NCBI GenBank assembly: GCA_016463225.1
Contig: JAEMRT010000029.1
Coordinates: 1 to 50,422 of the forward strand
Length of the DNA stretch: 50,422 bases
From: Sphingopyxis sp.
GTDB taxonomy: Bacteria > Pseudomonadota > Alphaproteobacteria > Sphingomonadales > Sphingomonadaceae
Direction: 5' to 3'
Every line of letters starts with the position of its first letter. Within the stretch, counting starts at the first letter, position 1. The notes beneath the pieces were generated by a model. It was not told the origin of the DNA. It did not search any database and was given only the letters and a program-made list of their open reading frames with translations. Position numbers and translations under genes: made by a program. Shown here piece after piece: positions 7,651-15,581 of the stretch.

Positions 7651-8126
7651 GCCGGTTTCATATGCATGTCGGGGTTGCCGACCTGAACAAGTCGATTGCC
7701 TTTTACTCGGGGCTGTTCGGCACCGCGCCGAGCGTGACCAAGCTCGATTATGCCAAATGGATGCTCGACGACCCGCGGATCAATTTCGCGATTTCGGTGC
7801 GCGAGGGCGCGCATCGCGGGATCGAGCATGTCGGCTTGCAGGTCGAGGATGAAGCCGAACTCGCGGCGGTCTATGGGCGGCTGAAAGACGCCGGGGCGCC
7901 GGTGCTCGAGGAGGGCGCGACAACCTGTTGTTACGCCAAGTCCGAAAAGAGCTGGATCGCCGACCCCGACGGGGTGGTGTGGGAAGCCTTCCTGACCAAT
8001 GGCGAAGCGACGGTGTACGGCGACAGCCCCGACTTCGCGCCGCTGGCGTCGGACAATGCCGCCGAAGGCGCGTGCTGCGTTCCGACGATGCCGCAGGCCG
8101 CGCCGGTCAAGGTCGGCTGCTGCTGA
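7647..8126 (+). CDS. arsI: ArsI/CadI-type VOC metalloenzyme (C-As lyase-like)
   Basis: The product is 159 residues, a vicinal-oxygen-chelate (glyoxalase-fold) protein. Probable metal ligands are His5, His61 and Glu113 (VVWEAF). The vicinal cysteines C94-C95 (TTCCYAKSEKSW) match the substrate-binding pair of ArsI, the Fe(II) dioxygenase that cleaves the C-As bond of trivalent methylarsenicals. The tail has two more CC pairs (C143-C144, C158-C159), which could bind metal. It overlaps arsR by four bases. If it acts as ArsI, it yields As(III) for removal by the downstream genes. A cadmium-induced CadI-like role cannot be excluded from sequence. Confidence 0.85.
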   Translation: MSRFHMHVGVADLNKSIAFYSGLFGTAPSVTKLDYAKWMLDDPRINFAISVREGAHRGIEHVGLQVEDEAELAAVYGRLKDAGAPVLEEGATTCCYAKSEKSWIADPDGVVWEAFLTNGEATVYGDSPDFAPLASDNAAEGACCVPTMPQAAPVKVGCC

Positions 8127-8127
8127 C

Positions 8128-8634
8128 ATGGACGCCGCCGGGGGGCTAAACATACTGGTGCTGTGTACCGGCAATTCGGCGCGCAGCATTTTGGGGGAGG
8201 CGCTGATGGCCCGCAAGGGTGCGGACCGGATCCGCGCGTTCAGTGCGGGCAGCCAGCCGAAGGGCGCGCCGCATCCCGGCGCGCTGCGGCTGCTGGCGCG
8301 CGAGGGCTATGACACGGGCGCCTTCCGCTCGAAAAGCTGGGACGAATTCGCTGCGCCCGGCGCGCCGCGCATCGACATCGCGATCACCGTCTGCGGCAAT
8401 GCGGCGGGCGAGGCGTGCCCGTTGTTCACCGACGCCCCGGTGCGCGCCCATTGGGGACTCGCCGATCCTGCCGACGCGGTGGGCGCGGTAGCGGAGGATG
8501 CGGCGTTCGCCGAAACCTACCGGTTGCTGGAGCTGCGCGTTGACGCGATGCTGGCGCTGCCGCTGGAAGGCATGGCGCCGGCCGAGCGGCGCGCGGCGCT
8601 CGATGCGATCGGGCGGATGGAGGGCGCAGCGTGA
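8128..8634 (+). CDS. arsC: Thioredoxin-coupled arsenate reductase (LMW phosphatase type)
   Basis: The product is 168 residues. The N-terminal P-loop CTGNSARS (Cys13 to Arg19, CX5R) and the second redox pair C89/C97 (VCGNAAGEACPLF) are the three cysteines of the ArsC family that reduces As(V) to As(III) with thioredoxin. RAHWGLADP is the usual late motif. The start ATG follows the arsI stop by one base, giving a short extension (MDAAGG) before the conserved LNILVLC strand. It overlaps the aquaporin gene by four bases. The product arsenite would leave through the channel encoded next. Confidence 0.93.
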   Translation: MDAAGGLNILVLCTGNSARSILGEALMARKGADRIRAFSAGSQPKGAPHPGALRLLAREGYDTGAFRSKSWDEFAAPGAPRIDIAITVCGNAAGEACPLFTDAPVRAHWGLADPADAVGAVAEDAAFAETYRLLELRVDAMLALPLEGMAPAERRAALDAIGRMEGAA

Positions 8635-9302
8635 GGCGCGCGCTGCTCGCCGAAGCCCTCGGCAGCTTTTTCCTGTTCGCGACCGTTGTCGGGTCGGGAA
8701 TCATGGCCGGGCAACTGGCGGACGGCAACGTCGCGCTTGCCCTGCTCGCCAATTCGCTGGCGACCGGCGCGATATTGTTCGTGTTGATCGCAATGCTCGG
8801 GCCGGTGTCGGGGGCGCATTTCAACCCCGCGGTGAGCCTAGTGATGGCGCTGCGCCGAGACCTGTCCTGGTCTGCGCTGGCGCCTTATATCGCGGCGCAG
8901 ATCGGCGGCGGCATCCTGGGGGTCTGGACGGCGCATCTGATGTTCGAACTGCCGATCGTGCAATTTTCGGCTCATGCGCGCAGCGGCACCGGACAATGGG
9001 CGGGCGAGTTTGTCGCCACCTTCGGGCTGATCCTGACGATCATCGGTACGCTTCGCCACCGCCCCGAATGGGCCGCGCCGACCGTCGCGCTCTACATCAC
9101 CGCGGCATACTGGTTCACGTCTTCGACGAGCTTCGCCAACCCCGCAATCACCATCGCGCGCAGCCTGAGTGACAGTTTTGCGGGGATCGCCCCTACCGAT
9201 GTGCCGGCTTTTGTTGCCATGCAGCTGGTCGCGGCGGTCGCGGCGTGGACGGTCGGGCGCTGGCTGTTCGCGGCGGATGATTTGCGCCACGGCGGAGAAT
9301 AA
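8631..9302 (+). CDS. aqpS: MIP-family aquaglyceroporin, probable arsenite channel
   Basis: The product is 223 residues, starting at GTG 8631 (GTGA overlap with arsC). Six hydrophobic segments and two NPA boxes are visible: HFNPAVS (NPA 65-67) and SFANPAITIAR (NPA 170-172, with Arg177 at the selectivity-filter position). In Sinorhizobium meliloti an aquaglyceroporin, AqpS, replaces the ArsB/Acr3 pump and lets arsenite flow out down its gradient after ArsC reduction. The same arrangement appears here, since no ArsB or Acr3 gene lies in the cluster. Glycerol or water transport is the alternative, but the operon context favours arsenite. Confidence 0.85.
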   Translation: MRRALLAEALGSFFLFATVVGSGIMAGQLADGNVALALLANSLATGAILFVLIAMLGPVSGAHFNPAVSLVMALRRDLSWSALAPYIAAQIGGGILGVWTAHLMFELPIVQFSAHARSGTGQWAGEFVATFGLILTIIGTLRHRPEWAAPTVALYITAAYWFTSSTSFANPAITIARSLSDSFAGIAPTDVPAFVAMQLVAAVAAWTVGRWLFAADDLRHGGE

Positions 9303-9352
9303 CCGCCGCCAGCCCCTACCGCATCGCACCGCGTCTTGCTACGGCGCGGGCG

Positions 9353-11137
9353 ATGACCGCCGCCGCCACGCTCCTCCCCCTCCTCAAATCCACCTTCGGC
9401 TTCGACCATTTTCGCGGTCGGCAGGCCGATGTCGTCGACCGGGTGATGGCGCGCGAGCGGACCTTGGCGGTGATGCCGACCGGGGCGGGCAAGTCGCTGA
9501 CCTACCAGCTGCCGGCGGTCGCGCTCGACGGCTGCGTCGTCGTCGTATCGCCGCTGATCGCGCTGATGCACGACCAGCTGCGCGGCGCGCGCGCGGCGGG
9601 GATCCGCGCCGCCAGCCTGACCAGCGTCGATGCCGATGGCGCCGAGACGCGGCAGCGTTACCGTGACGGCGAGCTCGACCTGCTGTACGTGGCGCCCGAG
9701 CGCGCGACGGGTGAGGGGTTTCGCACGCTGCTCGAGGCGCGGACCCCAGCGCTGTTCGCGATCGACGAGGCGCATTGCGTGTCCGAATGGGGGCATGATT
9801 TCCGCCCCGACTACCGCCTGCTGCGCCCGTTGCTCGATGCCTTTCCGGCGGTGCCGCGGCTTGCACTGACCGCGACCGCCGACAAGCACACGCGCGAGGA
9901 CATTCTCTTCCAGCTCGGCATTCCCGACGACGGGTTGATCCTCGCAGGGTTCGACCGGCCGAACATCCGTTACGCGATCCGCCCGCGCGTCACCCCGGCG
10001 CGTCAGCTGGTCGAATTCATCGCCGCCAATCCGGGGCCGGGGATCGTCTATTGCCCGACGCGCAGCGGCACCGAACGGCTGGCGGAGCAACTGGCGAAGA
10101 CGACGGGGCGGCCGGTTGCCGCCTATCATGCCGGTCTCGACCCCGAGGTGCGCGCGCGGGTGCAGCATGATTTTGTCGCGTCGGAGGATGGCATCGTCAC
10201 CGCGACGGTCGCGTTCGGGATGGGGATCGACAAGCCCGACGTGCGCTTTGTCGCGCATGCCGCGCTGCCCAAATCGATCGAAAGCTATTATCAGGAAACC
10301 GGGCGTGCCGGGCGCGACGGCGACCCCGCCGAGGCGATGATGCTGTGGGGCGCCGACGATTTCGCCAAGGCGCGGATGCGGCTCAGCGAGCTGCCCGAGG
10401 CGCGGGTGCCGGGCGAGCGGGTGCGGCTGAACGCGCTCGCTGCGCTGGTCGAAACTGTCGAATGTCGCCGCGCGCAGTTGCTGCGCCACTTTGGCGAAAG
10501 CCCGGCGCCACGCTGCGGCAATTGCGACAATTGCCTCGACCCCGCGGCGCAGGTCGATGCGACGGTGCTCGCGCAGAAGCTGCTCTCGGCGGTCTATCGC
10601 ACCGGGCAAAGCTATGGCGCCGGGCATATCGAGGCGGTGCTGACCGGGCGCAGCGACGAGCGGATCGTGGGGCGCGGTCATGACAAATTGTCGGTGTTCG
10701 GGATTGTCGCGGGCGACGAGGCGCGGCTGATCAAGCCGCTGGTGCGGACGTTGGTGGCGCGCGAGGCGCTCGAGACGACCGAGCATGGCGGGCTGATGCT
10801 CGGCCCCGGCGCGCGCGCGATGATGAAGGGCGAGGCGCCGGTGCTGATCGCCGAGCCGCCGGTGAAGCGGACGAAACGCGAAGCGCGCGGCGGTGCGGGG
10901 GCGGGGGTCGCCAACCCGATCGGCGATCCGCTGTTCGACGCGCTGCGCGCGACGCGGCGTGAGCTGGCTGCCGAAGCCAATGTGCCGCCCTATGTGATCT
11001 TTCACGACGCGGTGCTGCGCGCGATGGCGACCGAAAAGCCTGCAACGCTGGACGCGATGGGGATGATTCCCGGCGTGGGCGCCAAGAAGTTGGAGGCGTG
11101 GGGCGATGCGTTTCTGGCGGTGATCCGCCACTTCTGA
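9353..11137 (+). CDS. recQ: ATP-dependent DNA helicase RecQ
   Basis: The product is 594 residues. Motif 0 (FGFDHFRGRQ), Walker A TGAGKS (43-48), DEAH (138-141, within AIDEAHCVSEWGHDF), motif V/VI region (YYQETGRAGRDG), the RecQ zinc-binding cysteines (CRRAQLL to CGNCDNC, about 370-392) and a C-terminal HRDC domain (FDALRATRRELAAEANVPPY onward) are all present. It unwinds DNA 3'-5' in recombination and fork repair. It follows the arsenic operon by 50 bases with a weak ribosome-binding site and no evident functional link. Length and domains are normal for the family. Confidence 0.95.
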   Translation: MTAAATLLPLLKSTFGFDHFRGRQADVVDRVMARERTLAVMPTGAGKSLTYQLPAVALDGCVVVVSPLIALMHDQLRGARAAGIRAASLTSVDADGAETRQRYRDGELDLLYVAPERATGEGFRTLLEARTPALFAIDEAHCVSEWGHDFRPDYRLLRPLLDAFPAVPRLALTATADKHTREDILFQLGIPDDGLILAGFDRPNIRYAIRPRVTPARQLVEFIAANPGPGIVYCPTRSGTERLAEQLAKTTGRPVAAYHAGLDPEVRARVQHDFVASEDGIVTATVAFGMGIDKPDVRFVAHAALPKSIESYYQETGRAGRDGDPAEAMMLWGADDFAKARMRLSELPEARVPGERVRLNALAALVETVECRRAQLLRHFGESPAPRCGNCDNCLDPAAQVDATVLAQKLLSAVYRTGQSYGAGHIEAVLTGRSDERIVGRGHDKLSVFGIVAGDEARLIKPLVRTLVAREALETTEHGGLMLGPGARAMMKGEAPVLIAEPPVKRTKREARGGAGAGVANPIGDPLFDALRATRRELAAEANVPPYVIFHDAVLRAMATEKPATLDAMGMIPGVGAKKLEAWGDAFLAVIRHF

Positions 11138-11279
11138 ACCGATCGCCGGCGGCACGGCTGGTCGATTTCACAAATGGCTAGTCGGATTCGGAACGCGGCG
11201 CGACCTGCGCCGACACCGCCGTCATCTCGCCTTTCATCGGGGCCGCTCTCCCTTTGCGGCGCCGGTCAATGAAAGGACC

Positions 11280-11591
11280 ATGACCATGCGCTTTCCCCTC
11301 CTTCGCGCGCTCGCCGCGGCATGCCTTGTCGCCCTGCCGCTGACCGCGCACGCGTCCGACGCCCCCACGACCGTCCGCGTCGACATGCGCGCGCTCGATC
11401 TCAGCGCCCCCGCCGACGTGACGACGGTGCAGCGCCGGATCGCCCGCGCGGCGAAGGCAGCCTGCCGCAACGATGTCGAGCATCTGACCGTGAAGGCGCG
11501 GCGCACGGCGCGTGAGTGTCGCGATACGATGCGCGGGCTGGCGCTGCAAAAGCTGCGCGCTCGGCAACAGCAACAACTCGCCGCGCAATGA
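11280..11591 (+). CDS. UrcA-family periplasmic protein
   Basis: The product is 103 residues. A signal peptide is evident (FPLLRALAAACLVALPLTAHA, cleavage near 25), followed by a short mature protein with VRVDMRALDLSAPADV and two cysteines (C62, C80) that could form a disulfide, the pattern of UrcA-family proteins common in sphingomonads. The function is unknown. GAAAGG lies before the ATG at 11280; the in-frame ATG at 11286 is an alternative. It stands between recQ and an AraC regulator, with gaps on both sides, so it is probably monocistronic. Confidence 0.85.
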   Translation: MTMRFPLLRALAAACLVALPLTAHASDAPTTVRVDMRALDLSAPADVTTVQRRIARAAKAACRNDVEHLTVKARRTARECRDTMRGLALQKLRARQQQQLAAQ

Positions 11592-11661
11592 TCGGCGTCC
11601 ATCGATGCCGGGCGCGTCGCCGACGGTGGCGCCGCGGCACCGCTTGCAGTAGCAGGGCGCG

Positions 11662-12732
11662 ATGACGGCGCTGCTGATCCTCGATCCGATGATTCGTGGC
11701 GGTGCCATCGCGCTGTTCCTGCTGTGGATCGCGATCCTGTGGCGCGACCATCGCGCCAGCCTGTCGGCGCGCGTCGCGATCGCGATGCATCTGGCGATCA
11801 TCGCCTATCTGCTCGCCGCCAACCTGCGCCCCGACGGGCCGGTGCGCTCCGCCTATTTGCTCTGCGATTCGCTGTCGGTGATGGTGCCCCCGCTGTTCTG
11901 GCTGTTCGTGCGGCTGTGGTTCGACGACCAGCAGCGGATCGGTGCGCGCAGCTGGCTGCTCGTTGCGGCATTCGGGGCGCTGCCGCTGATTCAGATCGGG
12001 CTGATCCTCGAGACCGGGTGGCTGAACATCGAAATCTGGGTGCTGCAGCGGATCGGGATGTTCGGTTTCGCGCTGGCGGGCATGTGGATCGCGTGGCGCG
12101 GGCGCGCCAATGATCTGATCGAGGCGCGGCGGGGCTTTCGCGCCGCGCTGGTTTGCGCGATCGGCGGCTTCATCCTGCTCGCGACCTTTATCGAGATGTT
12201 CGACAACCGGAACGCGAGCCCTGACCTGGGGCGATCCTTGACGCTGACCGCGATCCTGATCGCCACCTTCATCGTGTCGGTTGGCCTCTATCGTTTCCGC
12301 TCGCCCGAATTGTTCGCCGCGCCGGGTACGACGCCAAAACGCGCGGGACCGTCCGCCGCGCCGTCGCCGCTCGCGCAGCGGCTTCGCGCGCTGATGGCCG
12401 AAGAGCGCGCCTATCGTGCCGAAGGCTTTTCGATCGCGATGCTTGCGGCGCGGCTCGGCGAGCCCGAATATCGCGTGCGCCGCGCGATCAATGGCGAGAT
12501 GGGGTTTCGCAATTTCACCGCCTTTCTGAACGGCTTTCGCCTCGACGAGATCCGCGCGGCGCTGGCCGACCCGGCGCAGCGCGAGGCGCCAATCCTGACC
12601 ATCGCGCTCGACGCGGGGTTCGGGTCGCTCGGCCCGTTCAACCGCGCTTTTCGCGATGCCGAGGGAATGACGCCGACCGATTATCGCGCCCGGGCCGCGG
12701 CGGCACGGCTGGGCGATTCCGAAATCGGCTAG
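11662..12732 (+). CDS. AraC-family regulator with membrane N-terminal domain
   Basis: The product is 356 residues. The first ~215 are strongly hydrophobic with about six to seven transmembrane segments (ALFLLWIAILW; LAIIAYLLAANL; GGFILLATFIEMF; ILIATFIVSVGLYRF). The C-terminal 100 residues form a double-HTH AraC domain (FSIAMLAARLGEPEYRVRRA; LTIALDAGFGSLGPFNRAF; GMTPTDYRA). Such proteins are thought to sense a membrane or extracellular signal and bind DNA from the membrane. A perfect 20-base palindrome covers its stop codon and lies upstream of the sterol-desaturase-family gene, which may be its target. No ligand can be inferred. Confidence 0.88.
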   Translation: MTALLILDPMIRGGAIALFLLWIAILWRDHRASLSARVAIAMHLAIIAYLLAANLRPDGPVRSAYLLCDSLSVMVPPLFWLFVRLWFDDQQRIGARSWLLVAAFGALPLIQIGLILETGWLNIEIWVLQRIGMFGFALAGMWIAWRGRANDLIEARRGFRAALVCAIGGFILLATFIEMFDNRNASPDLGRSLTLTAILIATFIVSVGLYRFRSPELFAAPGTTPKRAGPSAAPSPLAQRLRALMAEERAYRAEGFSIAMLAARLGEPEYRVRRAINGEMGFRNFTAFLNGFRLDEIRAALADPAQREAPILTIALDAGFGSLGPFNRAFRDAEGMTPTDYRARAAAARLGDSEIG

Positions 12733-12740
12733 CCGATTTC
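12721..12740. promoter_or_regulatory. Perfect 20-base palindrome at the end of the AraC-type gene
   Basis: GAAATCGGCTAGCCGATTTC reads the same on both strands, with the TAG stop of the regulator gene at its centre. No T-tract follows on either strand, which argues against a plain terminator. A partly similar stretch (AAATGGCTAGTCGGATT) lies at about 11173-11189, upstream of the UrcA gene. An operator is possible. Confidence 0.4.
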
Positions 12741-12809
12741 TATCATTGCGGAGCGGTGACGCGGCGGGCGTGCTCAACCGGGGCACCCGCCACCGACAGG
12801 ATTGCCCCG

Positions 12810-13622
12810 ATGCTCGACGCCATTCCGCCGCTCCACATCCTGCTGACCAAGGGGCCGTTCGTGTTCGCCTTCGATTTCGGGCGCTACCTGATCGCCGCGG
12901 CAGTCGTCGCGGCGGTTGTCTGGGGCCTGCGCCGAACCACGCTCGCGACGCGCAAGATTCAGGCGCGCGAGGCGACGCTCGCCGACCAGCGCCGCGAATT
13001 CGCGCAGTCGGTGCAGACGGTCGGGGTCTATACTCTGGTGTCGGTGTTTATCATCTGGGGCGTTGACACCGGGGTGCTGCACCGGTTCGAGGGCAGCTAT
13101 GGCTGGGCGGGCGATCTGGCGCTGCTCGCCGCGATTATCGTCGCGCACGACGCCTATTTCTATTGGGTTCACCGCGCGATGCACCATCCGCGGCTGTTCA
13201 AGATCTTTCACCGCGCGCATCATCGCTCGATCACCCCGACGCCATGGGCGGCGTACAGCTTTGCCATTCCCGAGGCCTTTGTGATGATCGCCTTCGTGCC
13301 GATCTGGCTATTCTTCGTTGCGACCCCGGGATGGGTGATGCTGACGTGGATCCTGTTCCAGATTGTCCGCAACGCGATGGGGCATGCGGGGTTCGAGCTG
13401 CACCCGCGCTGGTGGCTGTCGACGCCGCTGACGCGCTGGATCAACACGACGACGCATCATGATCTGCACCACAATGGCGGCTTCAACCGCAATTACGGGC
13501 TCTATTTCACCTGGTGGGACAGGTGGATGGGGACCGAGCATCCGCACTATGCGGAACGTTTCCACGCGGTCGTGGCGCGGTCGGCGGAGACCGATACCGA
13601 TCGGTTGCCCGCGGCGGCTTAG
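12810..13622 (+). CDS. Sterol desaturase / fatty acid hydroxylase family membrane enzyme (1)
   Basis: The product is 270 residues with about four to five membrane segments and the histidine clusters of di-iron fatty-acid-hydroxylase-superfamily enzymes: HRAMHH (121-126), HRAHH (134-138) and THHDLHH (216-221). These ligate a non-haem di-iron centre that hydroxylates or desaturates a lipid. The substrate is unknown; carotenoid, sterol-like or fatty-acyl substrates are all possible in this superfamily. The start is ATG 12810. It is preceded by the AraC-type regulator and a palindrome, and a second family member lies 0.9 kb downstream. Confidence 0.85.
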   Translation: MLDAIPPLHILLTKGPFVFAFDFGRYLIAAAVVAAVVWGLRRTTLATRKIQAREATLADQRREFAQSVQTVGVYTLVSVFIIWGVDTGVLHRFEGSYGWAGDLALLAAIIVAHDAYFYWVHRAMHHPRLFKIFHRAHHRSITPTPWAAYSFAIPEAFVMIAFVPIWLFFVATPGWVMLTWILFQIVRNAMGHAGFELHPRWWLSTPLTRWINTTTHHDLHHNGGFNRNYGLYFTWWDRWMGTEHPHYAERFHAVVARSAETDTDRLPAAA

Positions 13623-13667
13623 CTTTCACGCTTGTCAGTCAAACCGCGTGTCCTATACATCGCGGCC

Positions 13668-14102
13668 ATGAGCGATTTTCGTACCCTGTCCGCCGACTAT
13701 AGCGTCGCCCCGCAGATTTCCTTTGAGGATGTTGTCGAGGCGAAGGCCGCGGGCTTTTCGATGATCGTCAACAATCGCCCCGACGGCGAAGAGCCCGAGG
13801 CGCCGCAGGGCGATGATATCGCCGGGGCGGCCGCCGCCGAAGGGCTGGCCTATGCCGCGATCCCGGTCGGCCATGCGGGGTTCAGCCATCCGCAGCTCGA
13901 CGCGCTCGACGCGGTGCTGGCGGGAGCGACCGGGCCGGTGCTCGCCTATTGCCGGTCGGGGACGCGCTCGACGCATTTGTGGGCGCTGACCCGCGCGCGC
14001 GCGCGCGACGATGTCGAGGCGATTTGCGAGGCGGCAGCGAACGCGGGTTATGATCTGTCGGGGCTGCGGCCGATGCTCGACGCGCTGGCGGGCGAGCGGT
14101 GA
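13668..14102 (+). CDS. TIGR01244/DUF442 phosphatase-like protein
   Basis: The product is 144 residues. It has the fold and motifs of the beta-lactamase-hydrolase-like phosphatase domain: MIVNNRPDGEEP at 32-43 and the active-site loop YCRSGTRS with Cys95 and Arg100. Relatives are encoded near sulfide or sulfur-transfer genes in some bacteria, but no such context is present here. The start is ATG 13668. Its stop overlaps the GTG start of the next gene by four bases, so these two and the following desaturase-like gene form an operon. The substrate is unknown. Confidence 0.85.
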   Translation: MSDFRTLSADYSVAPQISFEDVVEAKAAGFSMIVNNRPDGEEPEAPQGDDIAGAAAAEGLAYAAIPVGHAGFSHPQLDALDAVLAGATGPVLAYCRSGTRSTHLWALTRARARDDVEAICEAAANAGYDLSGLRPMLDALAGER

Positions 14103-14506
14103 CCCTCGCCGAACTGATCCAGCTTGGCGGATCGGTGATCGCGGTGCTGTTTGTCGTGTGGCTGGTGGGCAAGATGGGGCTGGGCGCCGATCCGCGGATC
14201 GAGGATGACGCGCATGCGATCCAGCTCGCCGAAGAGGCCGAGGCGGGGTTTCGGGGGATCGAGGTCGCGCGCGATCGCGCGGGCTTTGCCGCGATCGTCC
14301 GCAATGCCGAGGGACACCAGCTGCTGGTCCGCGCGCATGGCAATCATTTCGCCGCGCGCCCGATCGATGCCGCGGTCGAGGGGCGGCTCGACAAGGATTT
14401 CCTGACGCTGACGATGCCCGAGCGGACGTTTGGCGCGGTGACGCTGCATCTGGGCAAGGACGCCGGGATGTGGGCGAGCCGGATGCGGGATCTCCACTGT
14501 GGATAA
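14099..14506 (+). CDS. Hypothetical single-pass membrane protein
   Basis: The product is 135 residues from GTG 14099. One N-terminal transmembrane helix (GGSVIAVLFVVWLVGKMGLG, about 10-29) is followed by a soluble domain with GFRGIEVARDRAGFAAIVRNAEGH and MPERTFGAVTLHLG. I do not recognise the family. It overlaps the phosphatase-like gene by four bases and the following sterol-desaturase-family gene by eight, so it is tightly coupled to both and may be an accessory subunit. Confidence 0.75.
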   Translation: MTLAELIQLGGSVIAVLFVVWLVGKMGLGADPRIEDDAHAIQLAEEAEAGFRGIEVARDRAGFAAIVRNAEGHQLLVRAHGNHFAARPIDAAVEGRLDKDFLTLTMPERTFGAVTLHLGKDAGMWASRMRDLHCG

Positions 14507-15413
14507 GCTGCCCGATCCGGTCACCTACGCGGTGCCTGCGTTTATCCTGCTGCTGATCGCCGAAATGGTGATTTCGCGGCGCGCCGACAAAAGCCGCTAC
14601 AGCGTGCGTGACACGCTGACCTCGCTGATGCTCGGCACCGGCAGCCAGGTCGCGGGCGCGCTGGTCGGCGCGGGGGTGATCGCGGCGTCGGTGTGGGTGT
14701 ATCAGTTCCGGCTGTTCGACATCGGTATCGAATTTGCCAGCTGGTGGTGGGCGTGGATCCTCTGCTTCTTCCTCGATGACCTCGCCTATTACGCCTTTCA
14801 CCGCAGCGCCCACCGGGTGCGCTGGTTCTGGGCGAGCCATGTCATCCACCATTCAAGCCAGCATTATAACCTCTCGACCGCACTGCGGCAGACATGGACG
14901 GGCTTTTTCAGCCTGACATTCCTGTTCCGGCTGCCGTTGTTCCTGATCGGCTTTCCGCCCGCGATGGTGTTCTTCTGCGCGGGGCTGAACCTGATCTATC
15001 AGTTCTGGATTCATACCGAGGCGATCAGGCGGCTGCCGCGCTGGTTCGAGGCGGTGATGAACACGCCGTCGCACCACCGCGTCCACCACGGCGTCAATCC
15101 GCGCTATCTCGACGCCAATTATGCCGGGGTCTTCATCATCTGGGACAAGATGTTCGGCAGCTTCGTTGCCGAACGCGACGACGAGCCGGTGCGGTACGGC
15201 ATCGTCAGGCAGCTCGGCAGCTTCAACATATTGTGGGCCGCGGTGCACGAATGGGTCGGGATCGCGAAGGATGTGTGGGCCGCGCCGTGGCGGCACAAGC
15301 TCTCCTATATCTGGCGCGAACCCGGCTGGAGCCACGACGGCAGCCGTGCGACGAGCGCGATGATAAAGGACCGCTGGGCGGCGGGGCGGCCAGTGGAAGA
15401 GCCGGCGGAATAG
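14499..15413 (+). CDS. Sterol desaturase / fatty acid hydroxylase family membrane enzyme (2)
   Basis: The product is 304 residues from GTG 14499, inside the end of the previous gene. Histidine boxes are HRSAHR (101-106), HVIHHSSQHYN (114-124) and HHRVHH (192-197), with His172 in WIHTEA, giving a complete di-iron ligand set. At least four hydrophobic segments flank them. HRSAHRVRWFWASHVIHHSS resembles the sterol desaturase and alkylglycerol-monooxygenase-like groups. It is not a close copy of the family member at 12810-13622. The substrate is unknown, probably a membrane lipid. Confidence 0.85.
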   Translation: MDKLPDPVTYAVPAFILLLIAEMVISRRADKSRYSVRDTLTSLMLGTGSQVAGALVGAGVIAASVWVYQFRLFDIGIEFASWWWAWILCFFLDDLAYYAFHRSAHRVRWFWASHVIHHSSQHYNLSTALRQTWTGFFSLTFLFRLPLFLIGFPPAMVFFCAGLNLIYQFWIHTEAIRRLPRWFEAVMNTPSHHRVHHGVNPRYLDANYAGVFIIWDKMFGSFVAERDDEPVRYGIVRQLGSFNILWAAVHEWVGIAKDVWAAPWRHKLSYIWREPGWSHDGSRATSAMIKDRWAAGRPVEEPAE

Positions 15414-15427
15414 CCCCACCTCCAATC

Positions 15428-15501
15428 CCGTTCGTGTCGAGCGAAGTCGAGACACGCGAAGGCTGGCGCAGGCGTGTCTCGACTTCGCTCGACACGAACG
15501 G
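15428..15501. repeat. Dispersed inverted repeat, type S copy 1
   Basis: Two perfectly complementary 30-base arms (15428-15457 and 15472-15501) flank a 14-base loop. The core is TCGAGCGAAGTCGAGA. Related copies lie at 32096-32180 and 49297-49380. It sits between convergent-free plus-strand genes, after the desaturase-like gene and before the GMC gene, and could fold into a very stable RNA or DNA hairpin. It is a REP/BIME-like element; no mobility gene is attached. Confidence 0.85.
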
Positions 15502-15581
15502 AGAGGGGTTGCCACGCTCGCTAATGACATTCATGTAAGTCGCAATTGACCACCGAACGGGTGGCGAGGGGAGCGGCGCGC

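Noticed and set aside
9092..11155. A 687-residue minus-strand frame
   Set aside because: Antisense to recQ and the end of the aquaporin gene, with biased composition and no motifs.
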